Positions 23,619 through 33,682 are shown, numbered from the stretch's first letter. The stretch is DNA of 64,000 nt from CAZPQV01 sp964588705 (GCA_964588705.1 CAZPQV010000003.1:13356-77355); one strand, 5' to 3'. Notes: generated from the letters alone by a model not told the origin. Made by a program: numbers and translations.

Positions 23619-25769
23619 ATGAGAAATATTACATCACTCTTTTTAATTTCTTCATTGGCGGTGACGACTGCCTGCACAACGATGAATACAGTAACAGACA
23701 ACAAAACGCCACAGGAAATTCCTGCTCCGGATGCGTCAATGAACGGAAACCCTTTCCTTACAAAAAGTACGCTTCAGTATCAGACACCGGAATTTGACAA
23801 AATCAGAAATGAGCATTTTAAACCGGCTTTTGATTACGGATTAAAGGTCCAATCTGCTGAAATTGAAAATATAATTAACAATCCGGCCGCTCCGACTTTC
23901 GAAAATACAGTTTTGGCACTTGAAACAAGCGGTGAAGTTCTGAGCAGAGCAAGAACGGTATTCTTCACATTAACCGGTGCAAACACCAATCCTGAACTGC
24001 AAAAAATAAATAAGGAATATGCTCCGATTTTCTCAGCACATTCTGATAAAATTTATCTTAATGATAAGCTTTGGGAAAGAATTAAAGCAGTAAACACGGA
24101 TGGATTAGACAGCGAAAGCAAAAAACTGGTTGAATATTACAGACAGAATTTCAGTCTTGCAGGTGCAGATATCGCTGCCGATAAAAAAGACGAACTGAAA
24201 AAAATAAACTCGGAAACGGCTACATTACAAACCAATTTCACGAACCAACTTCTTGATGCAAGAAAAAATTCAGCATTGGTTTTTGATAATGTAAAAGATT
24301 TAGACGGACTTTCTGCTGACGATCTTGCCATTGCTGCTGCTGATGCGAAAGCTGCCGGACAAGAGGGAAAATATTTGCTGAACATCACCAATACAACTCA
24401 GCAGCCGCTTCTTCAGAAATTGAAAAACAGAGCGACAAGAGAAAAACTCTTCAAAGCATCTTGGTACAGGGCTGAAAAAGGTGATAATGCCGATACAAGA
24501 CAAACTATTGAAAGACTTGCAAACCTAAGACTTCAAAAAGCGAAACTGTTAGGTTTCAATTCATTCTCCGATTGGAAACTTCAGGATCAGATGGCGCAAA
24601 CTCCAACAAAAGCAATGGATTTGTTGCACCAGCTTGCAAAACCTGCAATTGAAACTGCAAAAAGAGAGCAAACAGAAATTCAGAATCTTATTGATGCTCA
24701 AAAAGGAGGTTTCGTAGTAGAACCTTGGGACTGGAATTTCTATGCAGAACAGGTAAGAAAAGCAAAATACGATTTGGATGAAAACGAACTGATGCCTTAC
24801 TTCGAAGCAACAACCGTTCTTGAAAAAGGTGTTTTCTATGCTGCTGAAAAATTCTTCGGAGTAACGTTCAAGAAGAGAACCGATCTTCCGGTATATCACC
24901 CTGAAGTTTTGGTTTACGAAATTTTCGACAACGACGGATCGTCAATGGCTTTATTCTATGTTGACCTGTTCTCGAGAGACAGCAAAAGAGGTGGCGCATG
25001 GATGAGTAACTTCGTTCGCCAATCGCATTTATTGGGTCAAAAACCTGTAATTACCAATGTTTTAAACAATCAAAAACCGGCAGAAGGAAATCCTGCGCTG
25101 ATTACTTTTGACAATGTTATCACAATGTTCCACGAATTTGGACATGCATCGCACGGATTATTCGCCAATCAAAAATACAGTTCACTTTCAGGAACTGCGG
25201 TTCCGAGAGACTTTGTGGAGCTTCCTTCTCAGTTGTTCGAGTTCTTCGCATTAGAACCTGCGGTATTTAAAAACTACGCTGTTCACCACAAAACCAAGCA
25301 GCCAATGCCACAATCTTTGGTAGATAAAATTAAAAAGGCAGGAACTTTCAATCAGGGATATTCTACAACAGAATTGGTTTCTGCAGCGATGATTGATATG
25401 AGCTGGCACGCTGTAACCGACGAATCTCAGTTAAAACCGGCACTGGAGTTCGAGAAAAATGTGCTGAACAAATATGGTTTCACGCTTAATGCAGTTCCGC
25501 CAAGATACCACTCTCCTTACTTCGCGCACGTTTTCGGCGGAGGATATTCGGCAGGATATTACGCTTATATGTGGGCTGATGTTCTTAATGCTTCTGCTTG
25601 GGATTATATCGTAAAGAGCGGTGGAATGACAAGAGAAAACGGAGACCGTTACAGACAATACATTCTGTCTGTAGGTAATTCTGTCGATCTGAATAAGGCA
25701 TTTAAAGATTACACAGGAAACGACCCGGATATCAAGCCACTTTTAAGAAATAAAGGATTTATTAAATAA
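23619..25769 (+). CDS. M3 family metallopeptidase (Dcp-like), lipoprotein form
   Basis: Zinc peptidase of 716 aa related to peptidyl-dipeptidase Dcp and oligopeptidase A, which trims dipeptides from short peptides. The zinc site is H505-E506-F507-G508-H509 within MFHEFGHASHGLFA, followed by FVELPSQLFEFFA. Substrate-site blocks are FAHVFGGGYSAGYYAYMWAD and the end DPDIKPLLR. The N-terminus LFLISSLAVTTAC looks like a lipoprotein signal, unlike the cytosolic E. coli Dcp. A close paralogue follows in tandem; the two are separated by a terminator. Confidence 0.93.
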   Translation: MRNITSLFLISSLAVTTACTTMNTVTDNKTPQEIPAPDASMNGNPFLTKSTLQYQTPEFDKIRNEHFKPAFDYGLKVQSAEIENIINNPAAPTFENTVLALETSGEVLSRARTVFFTLTGANTNPELQKINKEYAPIFSAHSDKIYLNDKLWERIKAVNTDGLDSESKKLVEYYRQNFSLAGADIAADKKDELKKINSETATLQTNFTNQLLDARKNSALVFDNVKDLDGLSADDLAIAAADAKAAGQEGKYLLNITNTTQQPLLQKLKNRATREKLFKASWYRAEKGDNADTRQTIERLANLRLQKAKLLGFNSFSDWKLQDQMAQTPTKAMDLLHQLAKPAIETAKREQTEIQNLIDAQKGGFVVEPWDWNFYAEQVRKAKYDLDENELMPYFEATTVLEKGVFYAAEKFFGVTFKKRTDLPVYHPEVLVYEIFDNDGSSMALFYVDLFSRDSKRGGAWMSNFVRQSHLLGQKPVITNVLNNQKPAEGNPALITFDNVITMFHEFGHASHGLFANQKYSSLSGTAVPRDFVELPSQLFEFFALEPAVFKNYAVHHKTKQPMPQSLVDKIKKAGTFNQGYSTTELVSAAMIDMSWHAVTDESQLKPALEFEKNVLNKYGFTLNAVPPRYHSPYFAHVFGGGYSAGYYAYMWADVLNASAWDYIVKSGGMTRENGDRYRQYILSVGNSVDLNKAFKDYTGNDPDIKPLLRNKGFIK

Positions 25770-25787
25770 TAAAAATCTTAATTTTGC

Positions 25788-25817
25788 AACCGTCCAAATA
25801 ATTTTGGACGGTTTTTT
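25788..25817 (+). terminator. terminator of the first M3 peptidase gene
   Basis: AACCGTCCA-aataatttt-TGGACGGTT followed by a T run. The stem core CCGTCC/GGACGG also occurs in the terminator of the paralogue downstream. Confidence 0.85.
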
Positions 25818-25870
25818 GTATATCAGATTGAGATTATCAAGAAGATACCTGCTGATTATAAACGGTTTAT

Positions 25871-28000
25871 ATGAAAAAAATAGCTTTACTTTTTTTTATT
25901 TTTTCATTCATTGCACTGAGTTCACAAACCAACAATGGAGTTTATCCGCAGGCAATCCCGCAGCCTGATAAGGAGCTCTCTGCCAATCCGTTGATTTCTG
26001 GAAGTAAATTGCCTTATGGAGCACCTGATTTTACCAAAATAAGAGATTACCATTACAAACCTGCATTTGAATACGGACTGAAAGTTCAGAAAATTGAAAT
26101 TGAAAATATCGTCAATAATCCCGATAAACCAAATTTCGAAAACACAGTCTTAGCTCTTGAAAAGAGCGGTAAAATTCTAAAAAACGCTCAGTCTGTTTTC
26201 TTCAATATCACGGGAATTAATAATGATTACAGAATTCAACAACTGATAGAAGAATATTCCAGAACATTTGCCAAGCACAACGATGAGATTTACATGAATC
26301 AGAAACTTTATCAGAGGATAAAACTGATAAATCCAAACGGACTGGACTTTGAAGACCGTAAACTGATTGAATTCTACAGAAATAATTTTGCACTTGCCGG
26401 CGCTGATGTAAAAAGCAATAAAAAAGAAAGACTGAAAACCATTAATACTGAATTGGCTTCACTTTCTTCACAGTATCAAAACAAGCTCATCCGTGCCAGA
26501 AGAAAAGCAGGAGTGGTTATTTCTAATGTTGACCTTCTTGACGGATTAACAAAAGCTGAAATTGCTCACGCTGCCAACGATGCAAAAAATGCAAGTTTGG
26601 CCGGTAAATATCTGCTGACACTTTCCGAAACCACTCAGCAAACTTATCTGCGAAATTTAAACAACCGAAAATTAAGAGAACAAATCTATAATGCTTCGAG
26701 ATATCGTGCGGAGCAAAATGACGAAAATGATACGAGAGCAACTTTGGAGAAAATTGCAAAATTAAGACTTGAAAAAGCACGACTTCTCGGTCATAAAACT
26801 TTTGCCGACTGGAAGCTTCAGAACCAAATGATCAAATCACCTTCCAAAGCACTTTCGATTTTATCGCAAATTGCAGGTCCTGCAATGAACACTGCTGAAA
26901 AAGAGAGACAGGAACTTCAGCAAATCATAGACCGTGAAAGAAGTTTTAAGATTGAACCATGGGATTGGGCATATTATTCTGAAAAACTGCGAAAAGAAAA
27001 ATTTGGCATTAATGAAGACGAACTGAAAGAATATTTCAGTCTCAATAATGTTCTTGAAAAAGGTATTTTCTACGCGGCAAACAAATATTACGGCATCACG
27101 CTAAAACAGAGAAAAGACATTCCTGTTTATCATTCCGACGTTTCCGTTTATGAGATTTTCGACCGCGAAGGAAAATCTATTGCTTTATACTATCTCGATC
27201 TATATAATAGAAGTACCAAGGCAGAAGGTGCATGGATGAGCAACTTTGTAGAGCAGTCCCATATATATGAGCAAAAACCGGTGGTCATTAATGTTTTTAA
27301 TTATCCGAAACCGATAGCCGGAAAACCAACATTATTGAGTTTGGACGATGTAAGAAAACTTTTCCACGAATTCGGACATGCACTGCACGGATTTTTTGCA
27401 GATCAAAAATATGCTTCACTTTCCGGAACAAACACACCGAAAGATTTTGTGGAGTTCCCTTCACAATTCAATGAATTTTTCGCTTACGAACCAGAAATCC
27501 TGAAGAATTATGCAAAAAGCTATAAAAGCGGTGCTTCCATTTCTGATGAAAAAATAAAAACCATTAAAGAGCTTGAAAATTTCAATATCGGTTACAGAAC
27601 TACAGAACTTGTGGCTGCCGCAACCCTTGATTTGAAATGGCATTCCGTTAAAAGAGAAAAGCAGATAAAGCCAACGGAAGAATTTGAAAAAGCCGCGCTC
27701 AAAAAATCCGGTTTTGGAAATTCTCAAGTTCCGTTAAGATACTACAGTCCGTATTTTGCACATATTTGGGGCGACGGATATTCGGCAGGATATTATGCCT
27801 ATATTTGGTCAGACATCCTTAGTTATTCGGCTTGGGATAAAGTTCAGAACTCAGGCGGAATTACTAAAGAGAATGGTGAACAGTTTAGAACAAAAATTCT
27901 TTCTGTTGGAAATTCAAGAGATTTAAATCAGGCGTTCAGAAGTTTTACAGGAAAAGATCCCGACATCAAACCGCTCTTGCGAAGCAAAGGTTTCAGATAA
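25871..28000 (+). CDS. M3 family metallopeptidase (Dcp-like), secreted paralogue
   Basis: Tandem paralogue of the preceding peptidase (709 aa, colinear over the whole length and clearly similar by eye). Zinc motif H499-E-F-G-H503 in LFHEFGHALHGFFA, then FVEFPSQFNEFFA. C-terminal blocks FAHIWGDGYSAGYYAYIWSD and DPDIKPLLRSKGF. It has a plain signal peptide (MKKIALLFFIFSFIALSS) without a lipobox cysteine, so it is probably soluble in the periplasm or secreted, unlike its neighbour. It likely arose by local duplication. The different N-termini suggest the two copies act in different compartments. Confidence 0.92.
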   Translation: MKKIALLFFIFSFIALSSQTNNGVYPQAIPQPDKELSANPLISGSKLPYGAPDFTKIRDYHYKPAFEYGLKVQKIEIENIVNNPDKPNFENTVLALEKSGKILKNAQSVFFNITGINNDYRIQQLIEEYSRTFAKHNDEIYMNQKLYQRIKLINPNGLDFEDRKLIEFYRNNFALAGADVKSNKKERLKTINTELASLSSQYQNKLIRARRKAGVVISNVDLLDGLTKAEIAHAANDAKNASLAGKYLLTLSETTQQTYLRNLNNRKLREQIYNASRYRAEQNDENDTRATLEKIAKLRLEKARLLGHKTFADWKLQNQMIKSPSKALSILSQIAGPAMNTAEKERQELQQIIDRERSFKIEPWDWAYYSEKLRKEKFGINEDELKEYFSLNNVLEKGIFYAANKYYGITLKQRKDIPVYHSDVSVYEIFDREGKSIALYYLDLYNRSTKAEGAWMSNFVEQSHIYEQKPVVINVFNYPKPIAGKPTLLSLDDVRKLFHEFGHALHGFFADQKYASLSGTNTPKDFVEFPSQFNEFFAYEPEILKNYAKSYKSGASISDEKIKTIKELENFNIGYRTTELVAAATLDLKWHSVKREKQIKPTEEFEKAALKKSGFGNSQVPLRYYSPYFAHIWGDGYSAGYYAYIWSDILSYSAWDKVQNSGGITKENGEQFRTKILSVGNSRDLNQAFRSFTGKDPDIKPLLRSKGFR

Positions 28001-28004
28001 AATA

Positions 28005-28032
28005 AAAACCGTCCGAACATTCGGACGGTTTT
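28005..28032 (+). terminator. terminator of the second M3 peptidase gene
   Basis: AAAACCGTCCGAA-ca-TTCGGACGGTTTT, five bases after the stop codon, followed by TTCTATT. Confidence 0.8.
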
Positions 28033-28090
28033 CTATTCTGTGAATAACAGTTCATTGCCGATGAACAGGTTAAATCTTTAACTTTACGGC

Positions 28091-28543
28091 ATGAATAATA
28101 TTTCCAAATACAATCTCTATCTGCTGAAAAGCATTCCTATTTCAAGAATTGCAGGTGTAAAAGTTTCAAAACTGAATGATTCGGAATGTGAGACCACTGT
28201 AAAACATGGTTGGTTTAATCAAAATCCGTTTAAATCGATGTTTTGGGCAGTTCAGGGAATGGCCGCAGAATTTTCTACCGGAATCATGTGTGCTGATAAA
28301 ATCAGGAAATCGGGGAAGAAAGTTTCAATGCTTGTGATACAGAACAATGCGGAGTTTTCGAAAAAAGCAACCGGAAAAATTGTTTTCAGCTGCAGCCAGG
28401 GAAAGGAGATTGATGAGGTGATAAAACGAGCGGTAGAAACCGGCGAAGGACAAACACTGACGCTCTCTTCCGAAGGAAAAGATGAGAAAGGTGATACCGT
28501 TTCGAAATTCAATTTCGTTTGGAGTTTTAAGGTGAAAAACTAA
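28091..28543 (+). CDS. DUF4442 hotdog-fold protein
   Basis: Protein of 150 aa resembling the DUF4442 family of hotdog-fold thioesterase-like proteins. Distinctive are the N-terminal NISKYNLYLLKSIPISRIAG, the helix KSMFWAVQGMAAEFSTGIMCAD, which is where hotdog enzymes have their central helix, and the beta strands KVSMLVIQNNAEFSKKATGKIVFS. No signal peptide. Thioesterase activity is possible from the fold, but no activity has been assigned to the family as far as I know. It stands alone and converges on the DPP4-like gene across a palindromic repeat. Confidence 0.8.
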   Translation: MNNISKYNLYLLKSIPISRIAGVKVSKLNDSECETTVKHGWFNQNPFKSMFWAVQGMAAEFSTGIMCADKIRKSGKKVSMLVIQNNAEFSKKATGKIVFSCSQGKEIDEVIKRAVETGEGQTLTLSSEGKDEKGDTVSKFNFVWSFKVKN

Positions 28544-28581
28544 TTTTATAGTTTACAAAAATTTAGAAAACAGGAAATAAA

Positions 28582-28623
28582 AATGCCACGAATGAACGAA
28601 TAAATCCGTGCATTCGTGGCATT
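28582..28623. repeat. GCCACGAAT-type palindromic repeat, copy 1
   Basis: Perfect 13-base inverted repeat AATGCCACGAATG / CATTCGTGGCATT with a 16-base loop between two convergent genes. It may act as a terminator for both. Related copies lie near 31672, 33878 and 59721. Confidence 0.75.
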
Positions 28624-28635
28624 ACCTTTTTCTTT

Positions 28636-30777
28636 TTAATCCTTCAGATACAAATCAAAATAATCCGTCACTTTCTGCATCAGATGAACACGGTCTTTTC
28701 CAAGAACGTTGTGCGCATGTCCCGGATAAATAAAATAATCCATCTGAACACCGTTATCCACCGCTGCTTTCAAAAACTTCACCGAATGCTGCCAAACCAC
28801 CACATCGTCCTGCGCTCCGTGAATGATTAAAAGTTTACCTTTCAGATTCTGAGTTTTATCCAAAAGACTCGTGCGCTTAAATCCTTCAGGATTGGTTTGC
28901 GGCGAATCCATATACCTTTCGGTATACATTATTTCATACATATTCCAGTCGATTACAGGGCCTCCGGCAACACCAACTTTGAAAACGTCGGGATGTTTCA
29001 GCATCAGACTTGTGGTCATAAATCCACCGTAACTCCAACCGTGAACGCCCATCTTTGCGGCATCAACAAAAGGAAGTGATTTTAAATATTCTACACCTTT
29101 CAATTGGTCGTTCATTTCAACCGTTCCCATATCTCTGAAAACCGCCTGCTCAAACTTCAAACCGCGGTTGCTTGAACCTCGCCCATCCATTGAGAACACC
29201 ACATATCCGTTCTGCGCAAGATATTCATACCAAAGATTTCCGGAAGCCGGGAACCCGTTGGTAATCAGCTGTAAATGCGGCCCATTATACAAATAAACAA
29301 TTACCGGATACTTCTTAGAAGCATCAAAATCTGTTGGTAAAATCAGTTTTCCATAAAGTGGTGTACCGTCGTCTGCTTTCAGAGTAATATTCTGTATTTC
29401 AGGACGCTCGTAATTTTTAAGAGTATTTGCTGCTTCATGAATCTTCACTGTTTTCAGCGAATGTGTATTAATAAGATTCACCACTCTTGGCGTCGTTGCA
29501 TTGCTGTAAGAATCGTAAAGCCAGTTTCCGTCTTTGCTCAAAGTTCCGCTGTGCATTCCGGCAGTATTGTCCAAACGCTGCATTTTAAAATTGTTCCAGT
29601 TTACACGGTAAAGATGTCTTTCAAGTGGTGTTTCTTTCGTTGAAGAAAAATAAATTTCTTTTCTTTTTTCATTAAAACCGATAAAATCAGTTACCAGCCA
29701 ATCCCCTTTCGTCAGTTGAGAAATCAATCCTTTTTCAAGATTATAATGGAACAGATGATTATATCCCGTTCTCTGACTTTGCCAGATAAAATCGGTATTT
29801 GAATTCGGGAAGAATATTAACGGATGCTGAGGCTCAACATATTTATCGTGTTTCTCTTCAAAAAGCGTTTTTAAATATTGTCCTGAAACCGCATCATACT
29901 GATTCATTTTCATATGATTCTGGTCGCGGTTAAGCACACCCACAAAAATATATTTAGAATCCGGACTCCAGGTTACGGCAGTTAAATACTGCTCTTTATC
30001 GCCTTCAATATTTAAGAATTTCGTAGAATTCGATTTCACGTCGAAAACACCAAGCGTTACTTCGTGAGATTTACTTCCTGCCATCGGATATTTCACATTG
30101 GTATTTTTGGCAGGCGTTACCGACCAGTCGATGACCGGATAATCCGAAACCATCGTTTGATCCATTCTGTAAAATGCTACTTTTTCCTTATTTGGTGCAA
30201 TGAAAGTTCCTCCATCAATGCCAAATTCATTTCTATGAACCGACTGTCCGTTAACGATATTTTCATCAGCGTCATTGGTTATCTGCAAGGTTTTCGCAGC
30301 ATCTTTATAGTAAAGATTGTTTTTAATGGTGTAAACCAACGCATTTTTTGAAGTGTTGAAATTGATGTTTTCCGCATCTTCAGGAACTTCAAGCCATTTC
30401 TTCACATTCCAGTCGGTCTTACCTTTTTCAAGTTTATAATAAGTATTTCCTTCTTTAAACCAGGCTGATTTACTATTAAGAAAAGTAACCTGCGGAACTC
30501 TTTTCAGCTTATTTTCTGCTGATAAATTTTTATTGATTTGATAAAGAGAAACCAGCGTATCAGCTTTTAGTGAATGGATATCAGTGGCCAGATAACCGTT
30601 CTTCACGGCCTGAACGTAGGTTTTACCATCATCTGAAAAAGAGAATTGAGAAATGTTTTTTACGGCAAGATTACTGCGAAGTCCGTTAACGGCTTCGGCC
30701 ATCGTAAATTTCTGTTTCTGAGCAATTAAAAGATTCCCAACTAAAAGGAATAAAAGAGAAAAACGAAATATTTTCAT
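28636..30777 (-). CDS. S9 family peptidase, dipeptidyl peptidase IV type
   Basis: Secreted serine peptidase of 713 aa that removes X-Pro dipeptides in characterised relatives. Signal peptide 1-19 (MKIFRFSLLFLLVGNLLIA). The N-terminal two-thirds are a beta-propeller with DPP4-type repeats. The C-terminal alpha/beta-hydrolase has the nucleophile S582 in HGWSYGG, the Asp in HGAQDD (657/658) and the His in PGHAH (687/689). The glutamate pair region of the propeller is not obvious by eye, so strict DPP4 specificity is not certain. A -7 box TAAATTTG lies at 30797-30804. Confidence 0.9.
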   Translation of the reverse strand: MKIFRFSLLFLLVGNLLIAQKQKFTMAEAVNGLRSNLAVKNISQFSFSDDGKTYVQAVKNGYLATDIHSLKADTLVSLYQINKNLSAENKLKRVPQVTFLNSKSAWFKEGNTYYKLEKGKTDWNVKKWLEVPEDAENINFNTSKNALVYTIKNNLYYKDAAKTLQITNDADENIVNGQSVHRNEFGIDGGTFIAPNKEKVAFYRMDQTMVSDYPVIDWSVTPAKNTNVKYPMAGSKSHEVTLGVFDVKSNSTKFLNIEGDKEQYLTAVTWSPDSKYIFVGVLNRDQNHMKMNQYDAVSGQYLKTLFEEKHDKYVEPQHPLIFFPNSNTDFIWQSQRTGYNHLFHYNLEKGLISQLTKGDWLVTDFIGFNEKRKEIYFSSTKETPLERHLYRVNWNNFKMQRLDNTAGMHSGTLSKDGNWLYDSYSNATTPRVVNLINTHSLKTVKIHEAANTLKNYERPEIQNITLKADDGTPLYGKLILPTDFDASKKYPVIVYLYNGPHLQLITNGFPASGNLWYEYLAQNGYVVFSMDGRGSSNRGLKFEQAVFRDMGTVEMNDQLKGVEYLKSLPFVDAAKMGVHGWSYGGFMTTSLMLKHPDVFKVGVAGGPVIDWNMYEIMYTERYMDSPQTNPEGFKRTSLLDKTQNLKGKLLIIHGAQDDVVVWQHSVKFLKAAVDNGVQMDYFIYPGHAHNVLGKDRVHLMQKVTDYFDLYLKD

Positions 30778-30796
30778 TGGTAGGTTTTGAGGTTAC

Positions 30797-30804
30797 CAAA
30801 TTTA
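30797..30804 (-). promoter_or_regulatory. -7 promoter box of the DPP4-like gene
   Basis: TAAATTTG on the minus strand, 19 bases before the ATG at 30777. Confidence 0.55.
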
Positions 30805-30839
30805 GAAAAATAATTCGAATGTTAAGATATGTTAATATT

Positions 30840-31550
30840 TTATTTGATGCTGCTGAGTGTGTGCTGGTTATAAATCGCATTGAAGACATTAAAATCAGCA
30901 TTCTTTTTTCCCCATTTATACTGATGCGTCCAATACGCAGCTTTCATTGTGAGAATTCCCAAACCTGCGCCGAAAACAACATCGCTCCAGTAATGTTTAT
31001 TGTGAGAAAAACGCAATGCACCAACTCCGGCTGCAATTCCGTAAGCGGCGTAAGGTACCCATTTATAGCGCTCGCCGTATTCAATCGTGAGGAAAGTTGC
31101 ACCGGCAAAAGCGTTGGCAGTATGTCCTGAAGGAAAACCAAATTCGTTACTTCCGTCCGGTCTTGGCTGCTTAAAAATATATTTCAAACCGGTAACCGCC
31201 ACAAAAGTGATAATTTCTCCTTTCGCGAGAATGGCGCTTCGGTTCCAGAAATCGGTTCGCGGTTTCATCCCACCAAGTTCAAAGGCGTAGGCTGCAGCGT
31301 GCGGTGCAAACTGTGCATAATCTTCAAAATATCCTCCGAACGCCAGAAAATCTTTATTGGTATCTACAGGAACATCTCTTTTTTCGGTTAAGAGAATTCC
31401 GGTTCCGGCTGCCATTAAAGTTGCGGGAATAATTAACTGCTTTGCCTGAAAACGGTAAGGTTCGTTTTGGATGTAAACCGAGTCTTTTTGCTGTCCTTTA
31501 ACCAAAATAATGGAAACAAAAAGAAATATGATGAAATGAAACTTTTGCAT
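30840..31550 (-). CDS. PAP2-family phosphatase
   Basis: Membrane or periplasmic acid phosphatase-like protein of 236 aa with a signal sequence (residues 1-19). The three PAP2 motifs are complete: KQPRPDGSN (motif 1), GFPSGHTANAFA (motif 2, catalytic His) and RFSHNKHYWSDV (motif 3). Family members dephosphorylate undecaprenyl pyrophosphate, phosphatidylglycerol phosphate or lipid A. The order of hydrophobic segments is shorter than in typical UppP-type BacA replacements, so the substrate is open. It lies upstream of the DPP4-like gene in the same direction, 62 bases away. Confidence 0.87.
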   Translation of the reverse strand: MQKFHFIIFLFVSIILVKGQQKDSVYIQNEPYRFQAKQLIIPATLMAAGTGILLTEKRDVPVDTNKDFLAFGGYFEDYAQFAPHAAAYAFELGGMKPRTDFWNRSAILAKGEIITFVAVTGLKYIFKQPRPDGSNEFGFPSGHTANAFAGATFLTIEYGERYKWVPYAAYGIAAGVGALRFSHNKHYWSDVVFGAGLGILTMKAAYWTHQYKWGKKNADFNVFNAIYNQHTLSSIK

Positions 31551-31671
31551 TTTAAGAAAAATTGTATTGGAAGATTATTGAGCCTTCGAAAGCCTCAGGC
31601 TGATATCTTTAATTCAGCAGTAACACATTTAGAAGACTAATGCTAATTAAAATATCATAAATAAATGCACT

Positions 31672-31695
31672 AATTTATTCGTGAATTCGTGGCAA
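31672..31695. repeat. GCCACGAAT-type repeat, copy 2
   Basis: Contains ATTCGTGAATTCGTGGCA, the reverse complement of the arm TGCCACGAATTCAC seen at 59721. It abuts the 3' end of the ABC-F gene. Confidence 0.55.
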
Positions 31696-31699
31696 AATT

Positions 31700-33646
31700 T
31701 TACTCAATCTGCATTGCAATTTCTTCCCAAGTCTGCATCGTTTCCTCAAGTTCTTTTTTCAGCTGTTCATACTTAGCAAGTTCGGCTTCACTTGGATTGG
31801 TTTTACTAAAAATCTCTTCCAAGCTTTTAATTTCCTTCTCGTAATCCGCAATTTTTTCTTCGGTTTTCTTCAATTTATTCTGAAGCTGCTTCTGCTCTTT
31901 CGTAATGAAAGTATTTGTCTCAGTTTGTTTCGGTTTGGTATCATTGGATGACGTTTGAACTTCCGTCGTTTTCACATCAGAATCCGACTTTTTCTCGTCC
32001 AGTTTTGCTTTCTCCATCGAAATTTCCCGGATGCTTTCTTTCTGTCGGTATTCCAGATACTCATCGATGTTTCCAAGGAATTCTTTCATTTTACCGTCGC
32101 GGAATTCGAAAATTTTATCGGCTAATCCCTGCAAAAATTCACGGTCGTGAGAGATGACGATTAACGTTCCTTCAAACTTATTAAGTGCCAGTTTTATAAT
32201 TTCTTTCGACTGAATATCCAGGTGGTTTGTAGGTTCGTCCATAATCAGGGTATTGAACGGGCGCAACAATAATTTACACATAGCCAAACGGTTACGCTCT
32301 CCTCCCGAAAGCACCTGAGTTTTCTTCTGCACATCATCGCCAGAAAACAAAAAGCTTCCCAAAAGATCACGAACTCTTGAGCGCGTTTCTTCCGTGGCCG
32401 CATCTTCGGCTTCCTGAAGAACAGTTTTTCCCGGCGTAAGAACCTCTTCCTGATTCTGCGCAAAGTATCCAATATTTACATTGTGACCAAGATTCCAACT
32501 TCCGGAGTAATCTTTAATCTGCCCTGTAAGAATTTTTGCTAAAGTGGTTTTTCCTTGCCCGTTTTGCCCGAGAAGTGCAATTCTGTCGCCACGTTCCACA
32601 AAGAAATCTACATGATCAAAAACCTGTTTTTCGCCATATGCTTTACCAAGATTTTCTGCTTCAAAAATCACTTTTCCGGGAACTACCGACTGCACGAAAC
32701 GGATATTGAATTTGGAAACATCTTCGTTATCAATTTCAATCCTCTCGATTTTTTCCAGTTTTTTGATAAGTGACTGAGCGAAAGACGCCTTGGTTGCAGA
32801 AGCTCGGAACCGGTTGATATTATCTTCCATCTGCTTAATCTCCACATCCTGATTCTTTTTTGCCTGTTCCAGTTTCTCCCTGCGTTCTTTTCTCAGCTCA
32901 AGATATTTGGTATAATTGGCTTTGTAATCGTCTACTTTCTTGTTGTTTACGTCAAAAGTTCTGTTGCACACCGAGGTCATAAACTGCTTGTCGTGCGAAA
33001 CCAAAACAATCGCGCCGTTATAATCCTTCAGAAAATTTTCAAGCCAGATGATACTTTCCATATCCAAATGGTTCGTAGGCTCATCGAGAAGGAGTAAATC
33101 ATTATTCTGAAGGAGCAGTTTTGCAAGTTCAATTCTCATGCGCCAACCGCCGGAAAATGTATCGGTGATTCTTTCAAAATCGGCGGCTTTAAATCCTAAA
33201 CCAAGAAGTACTTTCTCCATATCACCTTCGAGATTATATGCATCGTGATGATGAAGAATATCGTTCAGATCCGTCATTCGATGAATCAGATTATGGTAGT
33301 CGTCGCTTTCATAATCGGTTCTTGTAGCCAACTGATGATTAACTTCATCAAGCTCATTTTTCCAGGCATTAATCTGTTCAAATGCTTGCTTTGTTTCTTC
33401 CCAAACGGTTCTCCCTTTTACAAATTCCAAATCCTGCTTCAGAAAACCAATGGTAATATTTCCTTCAGGCACCACATTTCCTTCATAGAAATTAATCTCC
33501 CCTGAAAGAATTTTTAACAGCGTTGATTTTCCGGCTCCGTTCTTGCCAACCAAACCGATTTTATCATCTTTTTTGATGGTAAAATTGACATCTCTGAACA
33601 AATAATTTCCGGCATGATGAAGACCAAGTCCCTGAACTGATAACAT
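31700..33646 (-). CDS. ABC-F family ATPase
   Basis: Cytosolic protein of 648 aa with two ABC ATPase domains and no membrane segments. Walker A sequences are GLVGKNGAGKST (about 31-42) and ALLGQNGQGKTT (about 355-366). Signatures are FSGGWRMRIELAKLL and LSGGERNRLAMCKLL. Both Walker B motifs end in DEPTNHLD. A charged linker lies between the domains and a C-terminal coiled coil (about 560-645, rich in Lys/Glu) follows, as in Uup. ABC-F proteins bind the ribosomal E site and relieve stalling; some give antibiotic protection. Housekeeping Uup-type function is more likely than resistance. Confidence 0.92.
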   Translation of the reverse strand: MLSVQGLGLHHAGNYLFRDVNFTIKKDDKIGLVGKNGAGKSTLLKILSGEINFYEGNVVPEGNITIGFLKQDLEFVKGRTVWEETKQAFEQINAWKNELDEVNHQLATRTDYESDDYHNLIHRMTDLNDILHHHDAYNLEGDMEKVLLGLGFKAADFERITDTFSGGWRMRIELAKLLLQNNDLLLLDEPTNHLDMESIIWLENFLKDYNGAIVLVSHDKQFMTSVCNRTFDVNNKKVDDYKANYTKYLELRKERREKLEQAKKNQDVEIKQMEDNINRFRASATKASFAQSLIKKLEKIERIEIDNEDVSKFNIRFVQSVVPGKVIFEAENLGKAYGEKQVFDHVDFFVERGDRIALLGQNGQGKTTLAKILTGQIKDYSGSWNLGHNVNIGYFAQNQEEVLTPGKTVLQEAEDAATEETRSRVRDLLGSFLFSGDDVQKKTQVLSGGERNRLAMCKLLLRPFNTLIMDEPTNHLDIQSKEIIKLALNKFEGTLIVISHDREFLQGLADKIFEFRDGKMKEFLGNIDEYLEYRQKESIREISMEKAKLDEKKSDSDVKTTEVQTSSNDTKPKQTETNTFITKEQKQLQNKLKKTEEKIADYEKEIKSLEEIFSKTNPSEAELAKYEQLKKELEETMQTWEEIAMQIE

Positions 33647-33682
33647 AAAGAATGACTATAGATTGTGAATAATTTTCGGGTG

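Noticed and set aside
31700..33646. Antibiotic-resistance ABC-F protein
   Set aside because: The C-terminal coiled coil and general look fit housekeeping Uup-like proteins; no sequence feature seen that points to drug protection.
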